Shown here: one piece after another, positions 35,587 through 43,335 of the stretch | How positions within the stretch are numbered: the stretch's first letter is position 1 | Layout of the letters: the number at the start of each line of letters is the position of its first letter | NCBI GenBank assembly: GCA_963808315.1 | Contig: CAWEFK010000031.1 | Span: forward strand, 4,935 to 68,934 | Length of the DNA stretch: 64,000 bases | Reading direction: 5' to 3' | Origin: Palsa-504 sp963808315 | Lineage (GTDB): Bacteria > Actinomycetota > Actinomycetes > Streptosporangiales > Streptosporangiaceae | Notes under the pieces: model-generated | The model's input: only the letters and a program-made list of their open reading frames with translations | The model's database searches: none | Told to the model about the DNA's origin: nothing | Program-made: the position numbers and the translations under genes

Positions 35587-37686
35587 GTGTTCGAGCCGCG
35601 GCGGGTCGCGCTGGTCGGGGCCTCCGACCGGCCCGGCTCGGTCGGCCGCCTGCTCTGGGACAACCTGGCCGGGTTCCCGGGTGAGGTGCTGCCGGTCAGC
35701 CAGGCGGCCACGGTCGGGGGACGGCCCGCGTACGGTGACCTGCGGCAGGTTCCCGGTGAGGTCGACCTGGCGGTCATCGTCACCCCGGCCGCCACGGTGC
35801 CGGAGATCATCCGCTCCGCCGCCGCCAGGAAAATCGCGGCGGCCGTCATCCTCAGCGCGGGATTTGCCGAGACCGGGCCGGCCGGGGCCCGGCTCCAGGC
35901 CGAGGCCGTGGCCGCGGCCCGGGCCGGCGGCGTCCGCCTGGTCGGCCCCAACTGCTTCGGCGTGCAGAACGCCGACCTGCCGCTCAACGCCTCCATCGCG
36001 GCGGGCCTGCCGCGCGGCGGTGGCGGGGTCAGCATCGTCACCCAGTCCGGGTCCTACGGCATGGCCGTGCACGCGCTGGGCCAGGACGAGGGACTGCGGG
36101 TGGCCAAGGTGTTCGCGGCCGGGAACAAGGCCGACATCACCGACGCGGAGCTGCTCGGCTACCTGCGCCAGGACCCGGGAACGAGGGTGATCTGCCTGCT
36201 GCTCGAATCGGTCACCGACGCCCGCCGGTTCTTCGAGCAGGCCTGCCTGAGCACCCCGGTCAAGCCGGTCATCGCGTGGGTCGGCGGCCGTTCCGGTGCC
36301 GGGCAGCGGGCCGCGGTCTCGCACACGGCCGCGCTGGCGGCCGACGACGCCGTCCGCGACGCCGCGCTGCGCCAGGCCGGGGTCGTCCGGGTCCGCACCG
36401 GCCTGCAGGTGCTCGACGCGGCCCGGGCGCTGTCCGGCCAGCCGATGCCGCGCGGGCCGCGGGTGGCCGTGATCACCAATTCTGGCGGCACCGGAGTCGA
36501 GCTCGCCGACCTGCTGGCCGATGAGGGACTGACGGTCCCCGAGCTGAGTGCCGCCCTGCAGGACAAGCTGCGGGCGCTGCTGCCCGGCTACGCCAGCGCG
36601 GTCAACCCGGTGGACATGACCCCCGCCTGGAGCCTGTTCACGACCGTGTACCCCGCGGCCGTCGACCTGCTGGCCCGTTCGGGCGAGGTCGACGTGGTGG
36701 TGCCGGTGCTGCTGCAGCGCTCCGCGTCGCCGGAAGTGGCGGTGGCGGTCCGCGACGCGGTGGCTCGGCTCCGGGCGGACCGCAATCAGGTGCCGGTCTA
36801 CGTCTGCTGGGTGGCGCCGCGGTCGGCGGACGGGCACACGCACCTGCTGCAGGAGGCGGGCATCCCGTGTTTCGCGTGGCCGCAGCGGACCGCGCAAGCC
36901 GTCGGGGCGGCGGTCCGGTGCGGGGCGCGGGTCGCGGAGCCGGGGCAGGGCGCGGCTGGGGTGAGGGACCAGGCCCCGCGGCCCCCCGAGCCGCAGGCAC
37001 TGACGGTGTCGTGGCCGCCTCCGGCCCCTTCGTTCGGCCGACAGCCGTACGGCCCGGGGCTGCTGCCCGCTGAAGCCGCCTACGCCCTGCTCACCGACGC
37101 GGGCGTGCCGCTGATCGAGACGGTCAGGTGCGACGGTCCGGCCGCGGCGGCCAAGGCGGCGGAACGGCTGGGGTATCCGGCCGTGGTCAAGGTTGACCAT
37201 CCTGACCTGACGCACAAGAGCGATGCGGGCGGGGTCCGGCTGGGACTGGCCAGCTCCGACGCCGTGCGCGGAGCCGCGGCCGACCTGCTCGCCCTCGCCG
37301 CTGGCGCGGCCGTGCTGGTGCAGCGGCAGCACCAGGGCCTCGAACTGCTCGTCGGCGGGATCCGGGATCCGGAGTTCGGTGCGATGATCGTCGCCGGATT
37401 CGGCGGCGTGCTCGTGGAGGCTCAGCGCGACGTTCAGCTGGCCGTGGCCCCGGTCGGCGCCGGGCAGGCCATGGCGATGCTGCGGGCGCTGCGGGGGGCG
37501 GCCCTCTTCGGCGGCCTGCGCGGCCGCGCGCCGGTCGACCTCGACGCGGCGGCGGCCCTGGTCGCGGCGGTCAGCGAGCTGATCGCGGGCGACCCGCGGA
37601 TCGCCGAACTCGACCTGAACCCGGTGCTGGCCACCGCGGCCGGCTGCGTGGCCGTGGACTGGCGGATCCGGCTCGGCCCCGGCTGA
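35587..37686 (+). CDS. ADP-forming acyl-CoA synthetase (fused alpha/beta), 699 aa
   Basis: Domain order: CoA-binding Rossmann domain (residues 1-130, VALVGASDRPGSVGRLLWDN), succinyl-CoA-ligase-like domains (about 130-460) with the phospho-His motif AAVSHTAALA, and a C-terminal ATP-grasp domain (about 480-699; YPAVVKVDHPDLTHKSDAGG). Such NDP-forming enzymes convert acid + CoA + ATP reversibly. GTG 35587 lies 21 nt after the CoA-transferase. Relatives include acetate, pimeloyl and sulfoacetate-CoA ligases; the specificity here is open. Confidence 0.88.
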   Translation: MFEPRRVALVGASDRPGSVGRLLWDNLAGFPGEVLPVSQAATVGGRPAYGDLRQVPGEVDLAVIVTPAATVPEIIRSAAARKIAAAVILSAGFAETGPAGARLQAEAVAAARAGGVRLVGPNCFGVQNADLPLNASIAAGLPRGGGGVSIVTQSGSYGMAVHALGQDEGLRVAKVFAAGNKADITDAELLGYLRQDPGTRVICLLLESVTDARRFFEQACLSTPVKPVIAWVGGRSGAGQRAAVSHTAALAADDAVRDAALRQAGVVRVRTGLQVLDAARALSGQPMPRGPRVAVITNSGGTGVELADLLADEGLTVPELSAALQDKLRALLPGYASAVNPVDMTPAWSLFTTVYPAAVDLLARSGEVDVVVPVLLQRSASPEVAVAVRDAVARLRADRNQVPVYVCWVAPRSADGHTHLLQEAGIPCFAWPQRTAQAVGAAVRCGARVAEPGQGAAGVRDQAPRPPEPQALTVSWPPPAPSFGRQPYGPGLLPAEAAYALLTDAGVPLIETVRCDGPAAAAKAAERLGYPAVVKVDHPDLTHKSDAGGVRLGLASSDAVRGAAADLLALAAGAAVLVQRQHQGLELLVGGIRDPEFGAMIVAGFGGVLVEAQRDVQLAVAPVGAGQAMAMLRALRGAALFGGLRGRAPVDLDAAAALVAAVSELIAGDPRIAELDLNPVLATAAGCVAVDWRIRLGPG

Positions 37687-37763
37687 TTCCGGGCCCTTGG
37701 TACCTCAGCCGTTTGCCGTGAGGCGGCACGGCGCCCCGGCCCCGCGCGGATAACCTATCCGGG

Positions 37764-38570
37764 TGATCCCCCCTTCGTTCAGCGCGGACGCTGCGGGCAC
37801 CTGGCGGCTGGGAGATCTGGCGGTCAACCGTCTCGGTTCGGCGCGATGCGGCTGACTGGTGATCCTTCCGGAGATCCTGCGTTCGGCCAACGAGCTGATC
37901 AGCACGGCACTCGCCCCCTACCCGGACGGCCTGGTGATCGCCACCAAGGTGGGACCCTGGCGGGACACGCAGGGAGCGTGGCAGGGCATGGCCCGGCCGG
38001 ACCAGCTCCGTGGCCAGGTGGAGGAGAACCTGCGCCAGCTCGGCCGCGATCACCTCGACCTGGTGAACCTGCGGACCTTGTCGGTCGGCAAGCCTGTCGG
38101 GGAGCACTTCGCCGCGCTGGCCGCGCTCCGGGACGCCGGGCTGGTCCGGCACCTTGGCCTGTCCAACGTGACCGTCGGCCAGCTTGACGAGGCGCTGGCG
38201 ATCGCCCCGGTCGCCGCCGTCCAGAACAGGTACAGCATCGACTCGCGGCGCCCGGAGACCGATGACGTGGTCAGGGCCTGCGCGGGGCGTGGGATAGCGT
38301 TCGTGCCGTTCTTCGCGATCGCCGGCGAGGGCAGGGAAGGCGGTAGGAGGGGCGGTGAGCTGGAGCCGGTCCTGGCCGTCGCCCGCGCGCGGCGCGACGC
38401 CCGCTCAGGTCCGGCTGGCCTGGACCCTGGCGCAGGGGAACCATGTGCTGGCGATTCCCGGAACCAGTAGCCTGGCGCACCTGGTCGAGAACGTGGCCGC
38501 TGGCGCGCTGCGCCTCACAGAAAAAGACCTGGCTCTCCTCGTTCAGCGGGGCAGAACACCCAGTACCTGA
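37764..38570 (+). pseudogene. Aldo/keto reductase gene, deleted and frameshifted
   Basis: GTG 37764 opens GTWRLGDLAVNRLGSA, then MRLTGD appears in another frame, then about 25 residues (the catalytic Asp/Tyr region) are missing. The middle (RSANELISTALAPYPDGLVI, ATKVGPW, HLGLSNVTVGQLDEAL) is intact, and the end (TPAQVRLAWTLAQGNHVLAI, PGTSSLAHL) is in a third frame, stopping at 38570. At least two frameshifts plus a deletion make it non-functional. Confidence 0.75.
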
Positions 38571-38576
38571 CCACAA

Positions 38577-38625
38577 CGATGGACCATGGGTGTTGTTCCA
38601 GCAACACCATGGTCCATCGATGTTT
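38577..38625 (+). terminator. Strong hairpin followed by a short T run
   Basis: The left arm (38577-38595) and right arm (38602-38619) pair over 18 bp with one bulged G, around a 6-nt loop. The right arm is followed by ATGTTTTC. It most likely ends transcription from the acyl-CoA genes before the MetE-like gene. The stem is longer than an ordinary terminator and contains CCATGG, so it may be a repeat-family element instead. Confidence 0.6.
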
Positions 38626-38924
38626 TCGAAATCGTGACCAGCCTGACACGGATGTGCCGGGCGGGGCGGGCGTTGTTGGCGGGACGCTGAGCCCTGGCCA
38701 GGCGTGACCTTACCGCACCAGGTAACCGGGCGAACCCTGATTGCTGAGGCATTAGCCAGCAACCACAGCCGTATTCATCACCAGATAGAGACCGGATCCA
38801 GATTTTGGCCCCGTCATGGGGATCAGCGCGAAAAGAACGGTCCCATGGGAGGGAAGAACCCCGATCCGCGGCCGGCCTACGCTCCTGGCACTCACCCGTG
38901 ATTCTGCGATCGGAAGGAGCGACG
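38626..38924 (+). other. Leader region of the MetE-like gene
   Basis: About 300 bp without a supported gene. Short hairpin-forming stretches (GCTGAGGCATTAGCCAGC near 38741) and a purine-rich run precede the ribosome-binding site GAAGGAG. I do not recognise a known riboswitch. It is the likely promoter of the CoM-type operon. Confidence 0.4.
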
Positions 38925-40028
38925 ATGCTCATCGGCGGTCAGGACATCTTGCTACCCACCACGATGGTCGGTAACTACCCCAACCCACGCTGGTACGACG
39001 GGCACGGGTTCGCCACCTTGCCCAAGGGCGAGTTCATCCACGACTCCATCAGCAAGGAGGCGTTCGAGGACGCCATCGGCTCGATCGTGCACGACCAGGA
39101 GGCGGCCGGCCTGGACGTGATCAGCGACGGCAAGGTCTACGGGGGCGACTCCCCGTACGGCACGATCCTGTACTACTACCTGGAGCGGGTCTCCGGCTTC
39201 CGGCTTTCCGGGCCGCCGATCGGCCTGCCCATCTACTCCACTCTCTACTCGCCCACCTGCATCGGCGAGATCCGCCGGGAAGTCCCGTTCCACCTGGTCA
39301 ACCTGCGTGCGGTCCGCAAGGCGACCAAGAAGCCGGTCAAGGTGTCCTACACGGGCCTGGGCGTGATCGCCGCGGCCAGCACCAACCTGCATTACAAGGA
39401 CACCAGGGAACTGGCCATGGCGCTGGCCAAGGCGTTCAACGAGGACTTCAAGGAGCTCGCGGACAACGGCTGCGACATCATCCAGCTCGACGAGTTCGTC
39501 TGGCCGTACGGCATGGGCGACTGGGAGATCGATGCGCTCAACGCCTCGGTCGAGGGCGTGAACTGCGAGTTCTGGGTGCACACCTGCTGGGGTAACTACT
39601 CAGGCACGCCGGCCTACTTCCCGGACGAGACGCAGACGGAGTTCGGCGCGTTCGTGCTGGATAAGCGGGCCTCGGACGCCCCGGCACCGGAGCGGGCGCA
39701 CGCGATCTTCCCGCACGTCCTGAACGCCAACATCCACGCCCTCAACTACGAGGTGGGCCGGACCGGCCCGGACGACCTGAAGCCGCTGGCTGACAACAAC
39801 TGGACCAAGCCGTTCGTGGCGGGCGTCATCGACGTGAAGTCCACGGTCACCGAGAGCGCGCATGAGGTCGCCGACCGGATCAGGCAGGTCCTGGAGTACG
39901 TGCCGGCGGACCGGCTCGGGCTGTCCACCGACTGCGGCCTGATCAACCTGCCCCGCATGATCGCGGCCGGCAAGCTGCGCGCGCTCGCCGACGGTGCCGC
40001 CATGGTCCGGGCGGAGGTAGGGGGCTAG
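38925..40028 (+). CDS. MetE-fold zinc thiol transferase, candidate epoxyalkane:coenzyme M transferase, 367 aa
   Basis: A single barrel of the cobalamin-independent methionine synthase C-terminal family. The start TTMVGNYPNPRW, a QLDE motif (Asp189-Glu190), His219-x-Cys221 in WVHTCWGN and Cys337 in STDCGL fit the zinc-thiolate site that activates a thiol. No N-terminal folate domain is present, so it is not ordinary MetE. Epoxyalkane:CoM transferase has this fold and size, and a CoM-type operon follows, hence the candidate role. Substrate identity is inference. ATG 38925 has GAAGGAG upstream. Alternatives are a methyltransferase or a desulfonation enzyme. Confidence 0.75.
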   Translation: MLIGGQDILLPTTMVGNYPNPRWYDGHGFATLPKGEFIHDSISKEAFEDAIGSIVHDQEAAGLDVISDGKVYGGDSPYGTILYYYLERVSGFRLSGPPIGLPIYSTLYSPTCIGEIRREVPFHLVNLRAVRKATKKPVKVSYTGLGVIAAASTNLHYKDTRELAMALAKAFNEDFKELADNGCDIIQLDEFVWPYGMGDWEIDALNASVEGVNCEFWVHTCWGNYSGTPAYFPDETQTEFGAFVLDKRASDAPAPERAHAIFPHVLNANIHALNYEVGRTGPDDLKPLADNNWTKPFVAGVIDVKSTVTESAHEVADRIRQVLEYVPADRLGLSTDCGLINLPRMIAAGKLRALADGAAMVRAEVGG

Positions 40029-40141
40029 CCGGGACGGCGAGGCCGGCCGGGACCGCGGGCCTGCCGGGGCGCCGGCTGGCCCGCAGGCGCGGAGGTCAAC
40101 AGATCGCCCCAACCTCACCCTGCCAGGACAGCGAAACTCGG

Positions 40142-40184
40142 CCTCCCGCGTGCCTATGGTGCGACCACACCACATAGCGGGAGG
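40142..40184 (+). promoter_or_regulatory. Hairpin sequestering the ribosome-binding site of the comA-like gene
   Basis: CCTCCCGC (40142-40149) pairs perfectly with GCGGGAGG (40177-40184). GGTG/CACC inside gives a further 4 bp. The right arm contains GGGAGG, the ribosome-binding site 6 nt before GTG 40191. Translation of the whole coupled operon could be switched by this stem. Whether a ligand or protein controls it is unknown. Confidence 0.55.
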
Positions 40185-40190
40185 CGCAGC

Positions 40191-40958
40191 GTGCCCGAGT
40201 GTCCCAGCTTCCTCCAACTTCCCGCGCGGACGGCCAAACCGCGGTCGTGCGGGATCACCCACGTCCTGGACAGCGGGCTCACCCCGGAGGGCACCCGCGC
40301 CTTCCTCGGGCAGGCCGGTCATCTGGTCGACATCATCAAGGTCGGCTGGGGCATCGGGTACATCGATCCGCAGCTGAAGACCCGGGTCGCCATCTGCACC
40401 GAGCTGGGCTGCCCGGTGTCCCTGGGCGGCACGCTGCTTGAGGTGGCCGCGCTCCAGGACCGGGTCGGCGAGCTACGGGACTGGGCGCTCAGCGTCGGCA
40501 TGACGCATATCGAGGTGTCGAACGGCCTGCGCGCGCTGACGGCCAGCCGCAAGCACGCCCTGGTCCGCGAGCTGGCCGCTGACTTCGTGGTCCTGGCGGA
40601 AACCGGCGCCAAGGAAGGCAACTACCCGCCGACCCCGGCCGAATGGGCCGAAGAGATGACCCGCGACCTGGACGCGGGCGCCAGCTGGGTGATCGCCGAG
40701 GGCCGGGAAAGCGGCACCGTCGGGCTCTACCACGCCGACCAGGGCATCCGCGAAGACCTGGTCTCGACCATCCTGACCTGGGTCCCGGCGGACAAGGTGA
40801 TCTTCGAGGCGCCGGGCAAGAGCCAGCAGGCCTGGTTCGTCAGGCAGTTCGGCGCCGACGTCAACATCGGCAACGTAGCCCCGGCTGGCGTCCTGTCGCT
40901 GGAGACACTGCGGCTCGGGCTGCGGGCGGACACCGTCTCGGTCGGCGCCCTGACGTGA
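40191..40958 (+). CDS. ComA-type phosphosulfolactate synthase, 255 aa
   Basis: Expected to add sulfite to phosphoenolpyruvate, giving (2R)-phospho-3-sulfolactate, the first step of PEP-dependent coenzyme M synthesis. Family blocks are THVLDSGLTPEGTRAFL, DIIKVGWGIGYID, CPVSLGGTLLEVA, HIEVSNG, VLAETGAKEG and VIAEGRESGTVGLY. The length equals archaeal ComA (about 250 aa). GTG 40191 follows GGGAGG with 6 nt spacing. Its stop overlaps the next gene by 4 nt. In Xanthobacter the homologue XcbB1 starts the bacterial pathway. Confidence 0.9.
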   Translation: MPECPSFLQLPARTAKPRSCGITHVLDSGLTPEGTRAFLGQAGHLVDIIKVGWGIGYIDPQLKTRVAICTELGCPVSLGGTLLEVAALQDRVGELRDWALSVGMTHIEVSNGLRALTASRKHALVRELAADFVVLAETGAKEGNYPPTPAEWAEEMTRDLDAGASWVIAEGRESGTVGLYHADQGIREDLVSTILTWVPADKVIFEAPGKSQQAWFVRQFGADVNIGNVAPAGVLSLETLRLGLRADTVSVGALT

Positions 40959-41983
40959 TCGGCCCCGAATTGACCGGCCCTGAATCGACCGGCACTGACG
41001 TGACCGGCACCGACGTGATCGGCCCCGACCTGCTTGCCGACCCCGAGCCCAACGCGATCACCCGCCCCTACCGGGGGCTGTCGGTGCAGGACACTGACGT
41101 GCCGCTCACCGCGGCCGGGATCGCGGGGCTGCTGCGGGGCCGGGAGATCTACCGGCGCACCGCGTTCCTGGTACTCCGCAACGGCGGGCAGACTGCCCTG
41201 GTCGCGGTCCGGCCGCAGGACACCCGCCCGTTGTTCTCCCCGGTCGCGGAGATGCGGCTGCTGGCCGGCCCGCAGCGCACAGCCTGGATCGAGAACCCGG
41301 ACACCGACGTCGGCAACGCCAGCTCGCTCGCCGCGGCGGCCCTCGCATCGGCGGCGGCAGGCCGCGATGAGGTTCTCGCCTACGTGGTGCAGGGCCGGTT
41401 CGAGCACGTGAACTTCATCTGGCGGCCGGCGCCGCTGCCGGTCCTGGTCACCGAAGTGATCCCGCCGCATCCGCCGAAGCTGCTGGCCATGGCCGAGCAG
41501 GTGGTCGGCTACGACGAGGATCTGCCGCCGATCGACCTGACCCTGGACGCGGTCGACGTCCGCGACCTGGTCGCGGCCCACCCGGCGCCGCATTACCTGC
41601 TGCCGTGCCGCGGCAGCGGCGTGCCCGCCGGCCAGCAGGTCAGCTTCCTGGACACCCACCCGCCCTACCACCCGGACTGGCTGCTGGTCGGCTGCGAGCG
41701 GTCCCGCCAGTTTCACGAGCATTTCTACGGCGCCCAGCCCGAACGGGTCGACCTGTGCCCCCGGGCCCGGGCGGCCGGCCCGCCGGGCGCGCGCGTGCTC
41801 ACCAAGTGCTGCCTGCTGGAACGGGGCATCGAGGTACGCGGCAGCACGGCGGTGGTGCCCTGGGGTGCCAACCTGGACGAGGTGCGGGCCGCGTTGCGGG
41901 CGCTGTCCGGCCTCCCGGCGGTACCGCAGGTAAGCGCCGGACCGCCGGCGGGTCCCGGACCGCACGTGAGCCCGGTTCCATGA
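40955..41983 (+). CDS. Unrecognised 342-aa Cys/His-containing protein in the CoM-type operon
   Basis: GTG 40955 and the stop at 41981-41983 both overlap their neighbours by 4 nt, so it is an obligate member of the operon. The first 30 residues are a low-complexity repeat (TGPESTGTDVTGTDVIGPD). The folded part shows WIENPDTDVGNASSLAA, HVNFIWRPAPLPVLVTEVIP and, in the C-terminal half, Cys218, Cys247, His254, His256, Cys268 and Cys285-Cys286. These could bind metal or an Fe-S centre. No membrane span or signal peptide. I know no function; its place between the ComA-type and lyase genes suggests a step or helper in the same pathway. Confidence 0.75.
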   Translation: MIGPELTGPESTGTDVTGTDVIGPDLLADPEPNAITRPYRGLSVQDTDVPLTAAGIAGLLRGREIYRRTAFLVLRNGGQTALVAVRPQDTRPLFSPVAEMRLLAGPQRTAWIENPDTDVGNASSLAAAALASAAAGRDEVLAYVVQGRFEHVNFIWRPAPLPVLVTEVIPPHPPKLLAMAEQVVGYDEDLPPIDLTLDAVDVRDLVAAHPAPHYLLPCRGSGVPAGQQVSFLDTHPPYHPDWLLVGCERSRQFHEHFYGAQPERVDLCPRARAAGPPGARVLTKCCLLERGIEVRGSTAVVPWGANLDEVRAALRALSGLPAVPQVSAGPPAGPGPHVSPVP

Positions 41984-43335
41984 GCGGTGCGCACCCGGCC
42001 GACTCGGCGATCTTCGGTCATCTGTGGACCACGCCTGAGGCTTCCGCGCTTTTTTCCGACGAGGGCCGGACCCAGGCGTGGCTGACGATCCTGGCCGCGC
42101 TGGCCCGGGCCCAGGCCCAGGCCGGCCTGATACCCGCGGCCGCGGCGGAGACCATCGGGGCCCATGCCGACGTGTCGCTGCTCGACCTGGAGGAGGTGGC
42201 CGAGCAGACCCGGCTGACCGGGCACTCGACCATGGGCCTGATCCAGGCGCTGCGCCAGGTGCTGCCGCCCAGCGCGCGGGAGTGGGTGTACTACGGCGCG
42301 ACCGTCCAGGACCTGTCCGACACCTGGTTCGCGCTCACCTTCCGGACGGTGGGGAACATCGCCGAGCGGGACGTGACCCGGATGCGGGACCGCGCCCTCG
42401 AGCTGGCCGCAGAGTACCGCGACACTCCGATGTGCGGCCGCACCCACGGCCAGCCCGGGCTGCCGGTCACCTTCGGCTTCAAGGCGGCGGTCTGGGCCGC
42501 CGAGCTCGACCGGCACCTGACCCGGCTCCGGCAGGGCCGAAGCCGCTGGGAGGTGGCCCAGCTCGGCGGGGCGCTTGGCACGATGGAATTCTGGGGCGGA
42601 CGTGCGCTCGACGTGCTGGACGGATTCGCCGCCCAGCTAGGCCTGGGTGTGCCGGACATCCCCTGGCTCACGGCCCGGGACGGGGTCGCCGAGTTCATCT
42701 GGCTGCTCGCGGCGATCGCCACCACGGCAGGGAAAATCGGCAACGAGGTGTACGAGCTGCAGCGGCCGGAGATCGGGGAACTGCGGGAAGCCTTCACCCC
42801 GGGCACGGTCGGCTCGATCACGATGCCGCACAAGCGGAACCCCGAGATCTCCGAGCACCTGGTCACCCTGGCCAAGATCATCCGGGCGCAGGCCGGGCTG
42901 GCCCTGGACGGGATGCTCGCCGAGCACGAGCGGGACGGCCGCGCCTGGAAGACCGAATGGCTGGTGGTCCCGGAGACCGCGATGACGTTCGCGGCCTGCG
43001 TAGCCGCGGCGGCCCGGATGCTGGACGGCCTGCAGGCGGACCCGGGCCGGATGCGCCGCAACATCGACAGTCACCGCGGCTACCTGCTGTCCGAGCCGGT
43101 GCTGCGCGCGCTCGCCGCCCGGCTCGGCAAGCACACCGCGCACGACGCGGTGTACGCGGCCGCGATGACCGGCCTGGACCTGGACCAGGACTTCCGCACC
43201 GCGCTGCGCAGTGACCCCCGGCTGGATCCGATAGCCGATGACGAGCTGACCGGCCTGCTCGAGGTGCAGGCATCGCTTGGCTCGTGCGCGGCCTTCGTCG
43301 ACCGGGTCCGGCTGGCCTGCGGAGCGCGCTCGTGA
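41980..43335 (+). CDS. Aspartase/fumarase-superfamily lyase (XcbC1/PurB-like), 451 aa
   Basis: Superfamily signature GSITMPHKRNP at residues 278-288, the conserved loop carrying the catalytic Ser/flexible loop, and His156 in CGRTHGQPG. ATG 41980 overlaps the previous stop (ATGA). In the bacterial CoM pathway a member of this superfamily (XcbC1) eliminates phosphate from phosphosulfolactate to sulfoacrylate. Its position after ComA fits that role, but adenylosuccinate-lyase or 3-carboxymuconate cycloisomerase activity cannot be excluded by sequence alone. Confidence 0.85.
   Translation: MSGAHPADSAIFGHLWTTPEASALFSDEGRTQAWLTILAALARAQAQAGLIPAAAAETIGAHADVSLLDLEEVAEQTRLTGHSTMGLIQALRQVLPPSAREWVYYGATVQDLSDTWFALTFRTVGNIAERDVTRMRDRALELAAEYRDTPMCGRTHGQPGLPVTFGFKAAVWAAELDRHLTRLRQGRSRWEVAQLGGALGTMEFWGGRALDVLDGFAAQLGLGVPDIPWLTARDGVAEFIWLLAAIATTAGKIGNEVYELQRPEIGELREAFTPGTVGSITMPHKRNPEISEHLVTLAKIIRAQAGLALDGMLAEHERDGRAWKTEWLVVPETAMTFAACVAAAARMLDGLQADPGRMRRNIDSHRGYLLSEPVLRALAARLGKHTAHDAVYAAAMTGLDLDQDFRTALRSDPRLDPIADDELTGLLEVQASLGSCAAFVDRVRLACGARS

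Noticed and set aside
35578..37332. Long minus-strand ORFs opposite the acyl-CoA synthetase and other GC-rich genes
   Set aside because: They mirror the codon bias of the plus-strand gene, lack family motifs and ribosome-binding sites, and are typical high-GC shadow frames.
38626..38924. Cobalamin or SAM riboswitch before the MetE-like gene
   Set aside because: No conserved box or pseudoknot sequence of those classes could be recognised by eye.
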